Assembly (NCBI GenBank): GCA_002432795.1
Contig: DJGU01000092.1
Span: 203-51,243 of the forward strand
From: Anaerolineaceae bacterium UBA5838
Lineage (GTDB): Bacteria; Chloroflexota; Anaerolineae; Anaerolineales; Anaerolineaceae
Reading direction: 5' to 3'
DNA: 51,041 nucleotides
The notes below the pieces were generated by a model. It was not told where the DNA came from. It worked only from the letters and a program-made list of their open reading frames with translations, and ran no database searches. Both the position numbers and the translations under genes were made by a program. The first letter of the stretch is position 1, and every line of letters begins with the position of its first letter. Shown here piece after piece: positions 1 to 7,781 of this stretch.

Positions 1-152
1 CATTAAGACCAATTCAACATGGAAAAGGCCTGCCTTTTCCCTACGGGGTACGGGGATAAAATTAATGAGCACCTTGTAGGGTTTATGCCGTGCAAAGCCT
101 CCCCCGCAGGATGCGTCAACCAGGATGACATTAAGACCGAATCAATATGGAA
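1..152. repeat. Intergenic palindrome and direct repeat at window start
   Basis: Bases 1-183 contain no gene. A perfect inverted repeat lies at 21-40 (GGAAAAGGC-CT-GCCTTTTCC). A 24-base near-identical direct repeat beginning CATTAAGACC occurs at 1-24 and 129-152. The stretch between carries CTTGTAGGG and CCAGGATGA, words also found in the tandem array at 50644-50920, so both window ends seem to carry the same repeat family. No coding potential is visible. The repeat probably continues to the left of the window. Confidence 0.6.
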
Positions 153-183
153 TTGGCATTATCCGATTCATTGGCACAAGTGA

Positions 184-1356
184 TCACACAAATTCCTGAA
201 AAACCTGGTTGCCAAGCAATATCCCACCCCGCGTAAGCACCAGGTGCGGTCCATCAGGGAAAGTACGCCATTGCACCAGTTTCCTTGCAAGGATGCGTTC
301 CAGTTCCTTTGGGAAAACATCCACAATTCTATTACCAAAACGATCCGTGAATTCCTGGTCCGAAACTCCTTCCCTCGTCAGCCGCATCCCCAACATCATC
401 GTCTCCTGCTGCATCGTATAAGGATCCAACGTGAGAGTTTCGACTGCAGCCGGAAAATTGCCCTTTTCTGCAGAATGGATATTGCTCATTCTGTTGATGT
501 AATATTCAATTGATGACGTATTGGCTATGCGCAGACCATTGAGGCTGCTGTGCGCTCCCGCACCCACTCCCAAATAGGCTTGGTTCTTCCAATAGATCTT
601 ATTGTGCTGTGCCTCATAGTCTTTTCCCCTGGACCAGTTCGAAATCTCATAGTGAGAAAACCCCTTTTCAACCAGCAGATCCATCGCCAATTCGTACATA
701 TCCGCGCTCAGGTCCTCTGAGACAGGTTGAAGTTTGCCGCTCTGAACATCGTCAAAGAGCTGCGTTCCCGGTTCAAGTATCAGCGAGTAAAGTGAGAGAT
801 GATCAGGCTGGAGGGCAAGTGCCTGCTGCAGATTTGACTTCCAGCCGGCAAGGCTTTGCCCCGGGATACCAAACATCAGATCAAGGCTGATATTCTTGAA
901 CCCTGCCTGGCGTGCAGAATGGATTGACTCCACCGCCTGCGAAGAATTATGGATCCTTCCGAGCAGCACCAAATCACAGTCTGCAAAAGATTGGACCCCG
1001 ATGCTGAGCCGGTTCACTCCAGCTTTGAGTAATTTGGCAGTCAATTTCTGATCAAGAGTCCCAGGATTTGCTTCCAATGAAATTTCAGCGTGCTTAGCCA
1101 AACCATATTCGCTGCGTATGCAGTCGATCAGGGTTTCAATCCACCCACCTTTCATTAAGGAAGGCGTTCCACCGCCGAAAAAGACCGTGTCCACCTGACG
1201 CGGAAAACCCTGCAGATTTTTTGCCTGATGCCTCAGTTCTGTCATTAAGGCAGCAATATAACCTGGCATAAATTTTTCTTTGCCAGCATACGTGATAAAA
1301 TCACAGTACTTACACCTTCTGAGACAGAAGGGAATATGGAGATAAATACCAAACAT
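184..1356 (-). CDS. hemW: Radical SAM heme chaperone HemW
   Basis: Radical SAM protein of the HemW (coproporphyrinogen III oxidase-like) family, about 390 residues, which in studied bacteria binds heme and delivers it to respiratory proteins. With the start used here, C11-x3-C15-x2-C18 is the 4Fe-4S/SAM motif, in the typical HemW N-terminus (YLHIPFC). A GGGTPSL motif follows. A longer frame begins at 1443, but that would overlap the divergent gene starting at 1402, and family members begin just before YLHIPFC, so ATG at 1356 is preferred. No strong ribosome binding site is visible. Earlier labels as an oxygen-independent coproporphyrinogen oxidase are probably wrong: the HemW-type spacing and length fit better. 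Confidence 0.9.
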   Translation of the reverse strand: MFGIYLHIPFCLRRCKYCDFITYAGKEKFMPGYIAALMTELRHQAKNLQGFPRQVDTVFFGGGTPSLMKGGWIETLIDCIRSEYGLAKHAEISLEANPGTLDQKLTAKLLKAGVNRLSIGVQSFADCDLVLLGRIHNSSQAVESIHSARQAGFKNISLDLMFGIPGQSLAGWKSNLQQALALQPDHLSLYSLILEPGTQLFDDVQSGKLQPVSEDLSADMYELAMDLLVEKGFSHYEISNWSRGKDYEAQHNKIYWKNQAYLGVGAGAHSSLNGLRIANTSSIEYYINRMSNIHSAEKGNFPAAVETLTLDPYTMQQETMMLGMRLTREGVSDQEFTDRFGNRIVDVFPKELERILARKLVQWRTFPDGPHLVLTRGGILLGNQVFQEFV

Positions 1357-1401
1357 TGAGCCAATTTTACCAAGATCTATTGGCTCGGTTATTAGAAGCC
1401 T

Positions 1402-2565
1402 ATGAAAAAAATTCAAACTGAAAAAATAAGCCGTGGAAGTCAAAATTGCCCGATTTGCGGCACACGTATCTCAGAAACTGCCACCCGCTGCCTGGTCTGC
1501 GGCACAGTCCTCGACGGAACTGCCAGCCCCAAGAAGGAAAGCCCGATTGACTCAAAACGCATTCCTGAAGTAAAGATGAGCCTGGGAGCATTGATCGGAT
1601 TAGGGGTTCTGATCCTCGCTTTAATCGGTGTGGTAATCTTTCTGGTGATTAACCAGGATCGTGCTGGCACTCCAGCAGCTCCACTCATCGACGAACCCAC
1701 CCAAACATCTACACCAACGATGACCCTCACCCCCACTAACACTCCCACCCTTCAACCGGAACCTACCTGGACGCCCTTACCGGACCTGGATTATGTCGTA
1801 AAAGCCAACGAAACCTGCTTGGATATCGCCGCCCAATTTCGGGTTTCCGTGCAGAGCATCATCCTGGCCAACAATCTGGGCACCGATTGTATGATCAGTG
1901 AAGGTCAAACACTCAAAGTCCCCCAACCCACTCTGACTCCCTCTCCGGTGCCAACCGCGACCCCTGAGGCAATCGAAATCGCAGCAGACATTTGCACCAA
2001 CACCGTTTCGATCGTTGTTTCCTCCAGCGATACACTACAAGGCATCGCATTAAATTACAACGTCTCGATGAAGGATATCCAGGATTTCAACAATCTGTCT
2101 GGCACTACCATTCGCCAGGGTCAAACGCTGATTGTCCCCCTATGCGATCGACTTCCCACACCAGGACCCACACTGACCCCAACGCCATTGCCGCCTTACC
2201 CAGCGCCAAACCTGCTTTTGCCACGCTCCGGCGCCGCCTTTTCGGCAACCGACGAAAGCGTAACCTTGCAATGGGCGGCGGTGGCTGCTTTACGCTCAGA
2301 CGAAGTTTATCGTGTAAAAGTACAGGATCTTACTTCAGTTGAAGAAAAAATTCTGGTTGCTTATGTCACCGATACCAAGTACATCCTGCCTGCAACATTC
2401 CGCCCCATAGATGGAAATCCACACATCATACAGTGGAGTGTGACAGTTGCAAGACAGATAAACCAGGATAATAATAATCCGATTTATGAAGAAGCCGGTG
2501 CCACAAGCGCATTCCGGGTCTTCAGTTGGATTGGTACTGGCATACAGCCGACCACGTCGCCGTAA
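1402..2565 (+). CDS. Membrane-anchored LysM protein with N-terminal zinc ribbon
   Basis: 387 residues. A cytoplasmic zinc ribbon comes first (C16-x2-C19 ... C30-x2-C33), then one membrane helix at about 61-83. A Thr/Pro-rich linker leads to LysM module 1 (about 130-175), a second Thr/Pro linker, LysM module 2 (about 195-245), another Pro-rich linker and a C-terminal beta-rich domain of about 110 residues that I do not recognise. LysM modules bind N-acetylglucosamine-containing glycans, so the outer part probably contacts cell-wall or envelope polysaccharide. The ribbon-helix-linker-LysM layout is one I associate with Chloroflexi. It is divergent from hemW, 45 bases away, and convergent with trxB, with only 6 bases between the stops and no clear terminator. 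Confidence 0.8.
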   Translation: MKKIQTEKISRGSQNCPICGTRISETATRCLVCGTVLDGTASPKKESPIDSKRIPEVKMSLGALIGLGVLILALIGVVIFLVINQDRAGTPAAPLIDEPTQTSTPTMTLTPTNTPTLQPEPTWTPLPDLDYVVKANETCLDIAAQFRVSVQSIILANNLGTDCMISEGQTLKVPQPTLTPSPVPTATPEAIEIAADICTNTVSIVVSSSDTLQGIALNYNVSMKDIQDFNNLSGTTIRQGQTLIVPLCDRLPTPGPTLTPTPLPPYPAPNLLLPRSGAAFSATDESVTLQWAAVAALRSDEVYRVKVQDLTSVEEKILVAYVTDTKYILPATFRPIDGNPHIIQWSVTVARQINQDNNNPIYEEAGATSAFRVFSWIGTGIQPTTSP

Positions 2566-2571
2566 ATAAGC

Positions 2572-3510
2572 CTAAAGCCCGCACGACATATTTTCGAGAC
2601 AATGCGTCGCTGAAATTGCCGCAGCTGCTCCCATGCCAGCTGATGTAACAACCTGTCGGAAATGCGGGTCGGCAATTTCACCTGCTGCAAAAACACTCTT
2701 TTTACTGGTTTCCAGATGCTCATCAATTTTCAGCGTTCCGCCTGGTTCCATCTCGAGTTGCCCTTCAAAAAAAGTAGTATTCGGGCTGTGACCTATGAAA
2801 ATGAACAGTCCTTCAGTGGGCATCAAGCTCTTTTCGCCTGTTTTGACATTTTCGATCAAGAGCTCTTCCACACCCTCACTACCCCTGATTTCATTGACAA
2901 CCGAATCAAAAAGAAAACTGATCTTTGGGTTGGTTCTGGCCCGGTTCTCCAGGATGGCTCCGGCTCGCAAGGTGTCGCGCCTGTGAATAATTGTCACGCT
3001 GTGAGCAAACCGTGTCAGGAAGAGGGCTTCTTCGAGGGCGCTGTCGCCGCCGCCCACAACATGGATGTCTTTGTCCTTGTAGAACCAGCCATCGCAGGTC
3101 CCGCAGTACGAAACGCCTCTCCCGATAAATTCCTCTTCTCCAGGAACGTTAAGCCTTTTGTTGTTTGCCCCCATGGCAATGATCAACGCGTCAGCGGTAT
3201 AGTCCCCGCCATACACGCTGACTGTGTAGGGATGCCTGGAAAGATCTACAGCCTGAACTTCGTCAACTAAAAACTCCGCTCCAAAAGCTTTCGCCTGCTC
3301 CTCAAAGAGTTGACCAAGCTCCATACCCCCAACCCCTTTTGGGAAACCAGGATAATTTTCTATCGTATGAGTCAACGAAGATTGCCCATAAAGGACCATG
3401 CCAGTAATCACCAGGGGCTTCAATTCTGCCCGGGCTGCATAGATCGCAGCGGATAGCCCTGCAGGGCCAGCCCCCAAGATTATCAATTGTCTGTGTTCAA
3501 TCAAACCCAT
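2572..3510 (-). CDS. trxB: Thioredoxin reductase
   Basis: 312 residues, the usual length of low-molecular-weight thioredoxin reductase, which passes electrons from NADPH through FAD and a disulfide to thioredoxin. Visible motifs are the FAD-binding G13-x-G15-x-x-G18, the redox-active pair C136-G-T-C139 followed by D140, the NADPH-binding GGGDSALE at about 153-160, and a C-terminal FAD motif (FAAGEIADPHFRQ). The ATG at 3510 is preceded by GGAGAGG about 11 bases upstream, inside a 39-codon reading frame that stops 3 bases before it. The upstream region carries one copy of an 86-base repeat shared with the ECF sigma operon at 30 kb. No thioredoxin gene is adjacent. Confidence 0.93.
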   Translation of the reverse strand: MGLIEHRQLIILGAGPAGLSAAIYAARAELKPLVITGMVLYGQSSLTHTIENYPGFPKGVGGMELGQLFEEQAKAFGAEFLVDEVQAVDLSRHPYTVSVYGGDYTADALIIAMGANNKRLNVPGEEEFIGRGVSYCGTCDGWFYKDKDIHVVGGGDSALEEALFLTRFAHSVTIIHRRDTLRAGAILENRARTNPKISFLFDSVVNEIRGSEGVEELLIENVKTGEKSLMPTEGLFIFIGHSPNTTFFEGQLEMEPGGTLKIDEHLETSKKSVFAAGEIADPHFRQVVTSAGMGAAAAISATHCLENMSCGL

Positions 3511-3513
3511 TTG

Positions 3514-3633
3514 TCAGCTTACCTCTCCTGCCCGAATTTCCTCATCAGTGATAGTATGCGCCAGATCATTCACACAGAATGCCTCATCGGCTTTTTTATC
3601 TGTGATGATGGGGGAAGAATTGATCGGGAGCAT
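3514..3633 (-). CDS. Possible 39-residue leader peptide before trxB
   Basis: An ATG at 3633 opens a 39-codon frame ending in TGA at 3514-3516, three bases before the trxB ATG. Its last codons contain the trxB ribosome binding site, so translational coupling is possible. The peptide is acidic, has one Cys (residue 20) and resembles nothing I know. Its own ribosome binding site is weak. It may equally be a chance frame. Confidence 0.25.
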   Translation of the reverse strand: MLPINSSPIITDKKADEAFCVNDLAHTITDEEIRAGEVS

Positions 3634-3688
3634 TTTTTAACTCTATGAAGAATGTCGTCAATATTGTACTCTGTTTACCTACAAACCA

Positions 3689-3774
3689 TCAGTGTAAAGA
3701 ATATTCAGTAAATTGACTAGTAGAAAGATCACGGTACCCTTTCAACATTTTAGCAAACCAAGATAGGAAAACGA
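3689..3774 (+). repeat. 86-base direct repeat, copy A
   Basis: Aligns by eye with 30957-31044 in the same orientation, with about a dozen differences and one or two single-base gaps. Strongly shared words are TCAGTGTAA, GTAAATT, GATCACGGTA, CCTTTCAACA, AACCAAGA and AGGAAAA. Similarity ends abruptly after about 3775. It lies upstream of trxB. See copy B and the findings. Confidence 0.75.
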
Positions 3775-4207
3775 TATCAATCCTGGGACATGCCAATCTC
3801 CCGGATCACCTTCAGTGGACTGTCCACGAATGCGCGGTCAGGTTCTTACTGCTTCGATGTGCCGGAAAACACATCAGTCAGAAGGTAAGAGGTTTGGCAG
3901 CAAAGACGTCAAATACTTGTAGCAGGTCCTATATCGATTGTCGGTAGAGAAGCGCGTGTGTGCTTAAGAAAAAGAACATTCCTTCAACAAAACCGGTATT
4001 TTTATGGCTTGCCGGTTAAAATAAGGGCAGAAACCGCTGGTTTGTTAGGTGAATTCAACCGATGGGATCGTGAAAAATTTCCGATGAGGAAAAACAAGAA
4101 TGGTACTTTCAAACTTAAACTTTGACTCCAACCAGGCGGAGAACCGTCCAATTGAAATTACTTGCTTGCTTGCCCTTAAATGAATATTAATGACAGGAGA
4201 GTGAAGT
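3775..4207. other. Non-coding stretch before the glucosidase gene
   Basis: No supported gene. There is a hairpin (AACCGG 3991-3996 with CCGGTT 4012-4017) without a T-run, and a weak promoter-like pair before the next gene (TTGAAA, then TTAAAT 18 bases later, within about 60 bases of the GTG start). The only open frame starting at 3790 has 32 codons and no recognisable content. The region may hold decayed DNA from an old rearrangement. Confidence 0.4.
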
Positions 4208-6907
4208 GTGAAAAAGACAGCCGAACAACTACGACTTGAAGAGTATCACACCCGGAAAAAGAATTGGAAAAGATGGGGTCCCTACCTGAGCGAACGCGCC
4301 TGGGGTACAGTGCGTGAGGATTATAGCAAAACAGGAACCCCCTGGGAATATTTTCCGCATGATCATGCCCGCAGTCGTGCATACCGTTGGAATGAAGATG
4401 GTTTGGCTGGGATCAGTGATCGTTTTCAGTATCTTTGTTTTGCTCTGGCGCTGTGGAATGGAAAGGATCCCATTTTGAAAGAGCGCCTATTTGGATTGAA
4501 CGGATCCGAGGGAAATCATGGTGAGGATGTAAAAGAATATTACTACTATCTCGATAACACTCCCACGCACAGTTACATGAAGTATTTGTATAAGTGCCCC
4601 CAGAATACTTTCCCTTATGACAATTTGGTCAACACAAACCGCGAACGATACAAACAAGGCGAAGAATTCGAATTGGTTGATACAGGGATATTTGATCAGA
4701 AGAAATATTTTGACATTACGGTCGAGTATGCCAAGATCAACGAAAATGACATCCTTATCAGGATTAGTGCGGTCAATAATGGGCCTGAGCCTGCAGACCT
4801 TCATCTTCTTCCCACCTTATGGTACCGCAACACCTGGAGTTGTGGGTATGACTCCGGACCAATGGGGGATGTGGCTGAAAGACCGCTTCTTACCCAATTA
4901 AATAATTCAGGAAAAGAAGCGATAATCCAGGCTGAGCATCCGGTGTTGGGCGAATATTGGTTTTATGCGGAGGGTGTTTCGGACTTTCTTTTTACTGAGA
5001 ATGAGACCAATCAGCAGCGATTGTTTGGCTTGGCAAATGACAATCCTTACAAGAAAGATTCCTTTCATCGCTACCTGGTCGATGGTGAGTTGGAGTCTGT
5101 GAATCCAGAAAAGAGAGGTACCAAGGCTGCCGCATATTACCAGTTAACTCTGCAACCAGGAGAAACGAAAACCATTCGTATGCGTCTCTCAGACCACATC
5201 GTCCAGAAACCTTTTTATCAATTTGACAGGAATTTTAGTGCTCGAAAAGTTGATGCTGATAAATTCTATGAAACGTTTCAATCATCCACCATATCTGCGG
5301 ACAGGCAAAACATTCAACGCCAAGCGTATGCGGGTGTGTTGTGGAACAAACAACTCTACTACTATGATATTGAACAATGGCTGAAGGGCGATCCGTCATT
5401 TCCGATAGATTCTCCAAACCGGAAAAAAGGTCGTAACCATGAATGGATACATCTGAATAATTTTGACATTCTTTCCATGCCGGATAAATGGGAATACCCC
5501 TGGTATGCTGCCTGGGATTTGGCTTTTCACGCACTTCCACTAGCGCAAATTGATGCCGACTTTGCCAAACGGCAACTCATTCTGATGACACGCGAATGGT
5601 ATATGCACCCCAATGGGCAACTACCCGCCTACGAATGGTCTTTTGGCGATGTTAACCCTCCCGTACACGCCTGGGCTGCCTGGCGTGTTTACCAGATCGA
5701 CGGTGAACGGTCCGGCAATTATGACTGCAGTTTTTTGGAAAGCGTATTTCAAAAATTGCTTTTGAATTTTACCTGGTGGACGAATCGGAAAGATGCAGAT
5801 GGCAACAATATTTTCCAGGGTGGTTTCCTTGGATTAGATAATATCAGTCTGTTCGATCGAAGCGCGCAATTGCCTACCGGCGGTCACATAGACCAGTCAG
5901 ACGGAACGACATGGATGGCATTTTACAGTCTTGGCATGCTCGAAATAGCGCTTGAGCTGGCAAAGACAAACCCTGTCTACCAGGATCTGGCCTCTAAATT
6001 TTACGAACACTTTTTGGGGATTGCCACGGCGATGACAGATTGCGGTGGGCAGGGGCACTGCCTTTGGAATGAAGATGACAATTTCTTTTATGATGTTTTA
6101 CACCTTCCAGATGACAGCATTATCCCGCTAAAAGTGCGGTCACTGGTCGGACTCATGCCAATTTTGGCAGTGGACATCCTTGAGCCGGAAATTCTGGAAC
6201 AAATGCCGGATTTCACGCGCAGAATGCGTTGGTTTACAGAACAAAGACCTCACTTAAGCGGAAATATGGCGAGCGTTGAAGTTGAAGGGGTTGGGCAGCG
6301 CCATATTGTATCGTTATTAACAAAAGAGCGTCTTCTTTCAATTTTACGCCTCATGCTCGATCCAAATGAATTTCTTTCCGAGTTTGGGATCAGATCACTT
6401 TCCAGGTACCACCTGGAAAATCCGTATTCAGTTAATATTGCCGGCAAGGTCTTTAGTATTAACTATCAACCGGGTGAATCCGAAGACGGTATGTTTGGCG
6501 GAAATTCGAATTGGCGGGGTCCAATCTGGTTTCCAATCAATTATCTGATCATTGAATCTTTAAAAAAGTTCCATCAGTATTACGGCGATGATCTTCAAGT
6601 GGAATGTCCTACAGGCTCAGGTATTTTTATGAACTTAGAGCAAGTAGCGGATAATCTTGCTGGGCGATTAATCAAGATATTCGAACCAGACAGTTCTGGA
6701 AGGCGGCCCGTATTTGGAAATTCACAAATATTTCAGGAAGACCCTCTATGGCGTGAACACATCCTGTTCTATGAGTACTTTCACGGTGAAACAGGCGCGG
6801 GCTTGGGTGCCAGCCACCAAACCGGATGGACGGGATTGGTTGCGAACCTCATCCAACAAGTAGAAGAGACTCGTGCGGCGAAAAACTCAAACACAACGGT
6901 CAGGTGA
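4208..6907 (+). CDS. GH63-like glucosidase, (alpha/alpha)6-barrel
   Basis: 899 residues. The sequence resembles bacterial proteins labelled glucosidase / MGH1-like glycoside hydrolase, related to family GH63. An N-terminal beta-rich half (to about residue 370) precedes an (alpha/alpha)6 catalytic half. Family-like blocks are LPAYEWSFGDVNPPVHAW (about 470-490), DQSDGTTWMAFY (about 560), and SNWRGPIWFPINYL near 765-780. The acidic residues in the first and last blocks are candidates for catalysis. There is no signal peptide, so it should act in the cytoplasm, probably on a glucoside or short alpha-glucan. The true substrate cannot be read from sequence. The GTG start is supported by AGGAGA seven bases upstream. 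The next gene follows after 3 bases, so the two are probably co-transcribed. Confidence 0.75.
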   Translation: MKKTAEQLRLEEYHTRKKNWKRWGPYLSERAWGTVREDYSKTGTPWEYFPHDHARSRAYRWNEDGLAGISDRFQYLCFALALWNGKDPILKERLFGLNGSEGNHGEDVKEYYYYLDNTPTHSYMKYLYKCPQNTFPYDNLVNTNRERYKQGEEFELVDTGIFDQKKYFDITVEYAKINENDILIRISAVNNGPEPADLHLLPTLWYRNTWSCGYDSGPMGDVAERPLLTQLNNSGKEAIIQAEHPVLGEYWFYAEGVSDFLFTENETNQQRLFGLANDNPYKKDSFHRYLVDGELESVNPEKRGTKAAAYYQLTLQPGETKTIRMRLSDHIVQKPFYQFDRNFSARKVDADKFYETFQSSTISADRQNIQRQAYAGVLWNKQLYYYDIEQWLKGDPSFPIDSPNRKKGRNHEWIHLNNFDILSMPDKWEYPWYAAWDLAFHALPLAQIDADFAKRQLILMTREWYMHPNGQLPAYEWSFGDVNPPVHAWAAWRVYQIDGERSGNYDCSFLESVFQKLLLNFTWWTNRKDADGNNIFQGGFLGLDNISLFDRSAQLPTGGHIDQSDGTTWMAFYSLGMLEIALELAKTNPVYQDLASKFYEHFLGIATAMTDCGGQGHCLWNEDDNFFYDVLHLPDDSIIPLKVRSLVGLMPILAVDILEPEILEQMPDFTRRMRWFTEQRPHLSGNMASVEVEGVGQRHIVSLLTKERLLSILRLMLDPNEFLSEFGIRSLSRYHLENPYSVNIAGKVFSINYQPGESEDGMFGGNSNWRGPIWFPINYLIIESLKKFHQYYGDDLQVECPTGSGIFMNLEQVADNLAGRLIKIFEPDSSGRRPVFGNSQIFQEDPLWREHILFYEYFHGETGAGLGASHQTGWTGLVANLIQQVEETRAAKNSNTTVR

Positions 6908-6910
6908 ACA

Positions 6911-7648
6911 ATGGACTTTCCAATTTTAAAAAGTGCTCCTCCACATGTTGACACCCCTCAAATGATCGAAGTTGATCGCCTGATGGTTGAGGAATATTAC
7001 ATCGATCTTGTGCAAATGATGGAAAATGCCGGGCGTAACCTGGCAAGGCTGGCAGTAAACCGTTTTCTACAGAACGGAGCGAACCTTGTGGTAATCATGG
7101 CAGGAACAGGAGGGAACGGAGGGGGTGCCATGGTTGCCGCGCGTCATTTACATAATTGGGGAAAAAGCGTGAGAGTCATTCTCACCCGCTCTCAACAATT
7201 GTTTAAGGGCGTTCCCGCGCATCAGGTAGAGATATTACAGAATATGCGCGTCACTACCTCCACGTTTACCGATACACGGGATATCCCTGTCCCAGATTTG
7301 ATTATCGATGGGTTGATCGGATACAGCCTGAAGGGTTCGCCTTCTGGAAAGGCGGCTGAACTCATACGATGGGCAAACCTCCAAAAAGTGCCTGTGCTTT
7401 CTTTGGATATTCCCTCAGGATTGGATGCCTCCACCGGTATTGCTCATGAGCCAGTAATCAATGCGAATGCTACTATGACCCTTGCACTTCCAAAGAAAGG
7501 GTTCCTGACACCTGGTGCAAAATCACTTATCGGAGAACTATATCTTGCAGATATTGGTGTTCCTCCAGAGCTATACGCGAAACCTTCGTTAAACCTTGAT
7601 ATGGAGCCATTGTTTTCTTCTGGTGAAATTCTTCGGTTAGCGTTGTAG
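6911..7648 (+). CDS. NAD(P)H-hydrate epimerase-like protein (YjeF_N domain)
   Basis: 245 residues matching only the epimerase (YjeF_N) half of the Nnr NAD(P)HX repair system, which interconverts R and S forms of hydrated NAD(P)H. The Rossmann-like motif reads GTGGNGGGAMVAARHL. The usual family form is close to GNNGGDG, so the Asp is replaced here. DGLIGYSLKGSP and DIPSGLDASTG are the other typical blocks. The C-terminal dehydratase domain found in many bacterial fusions is absent and no stand-alone dehydratase is in the window. It follows the GH63-like gene by 3 bases. The altered motif makes a related binding role possible instead of true epimerase activity. Confidence 0.7.
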   Translation: MDFPILKSAPPHVDTPQMIEVDRLMVEEYYIDLVQMMENAGRNLARLAVNRFLQNGANLVVIMAGTGGNGGGAMVAARHLHNWGKSVRVILTRSQQLFKGVPAHQVEILQNMRVTTSTFTDTRDIPVPDLIIDGLIGYSLKGSPSGKAAELIRWANLQKVPVLSLDIPSGLDASTGIAHEPVINANATMTLALPKKGFLTPGAKSLIGELYLADIGVPPELYAKPSLNLDMEPLFSSGEILRLAL

Positions 7649-7781
7649 AGACGGTAATTTTGCTGAATTTGCAAGCGAGTCAATTCCTGGTTGCCAAACC
7701 GTATGAAAACAGTGGTCAAATCTGAGTAAGACGAGATAAAGTGTCAGGTCTGTGATTAGTAACTGTTAAGTTAAGGAGAAT

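Noticed and set aside
2662..3270. 202-codon frame opposite trxB
   Set aside because: Antisense shadow of a well-supported gene with no family similarity of its own; the same holds for long frames opposite pyk and the M20 peptidase.
3790..3888. 32-codon frame in the region after repeat copy A
   Set aside because: No ribosome binding site, no similarity I can recognise, and length expected by chance.
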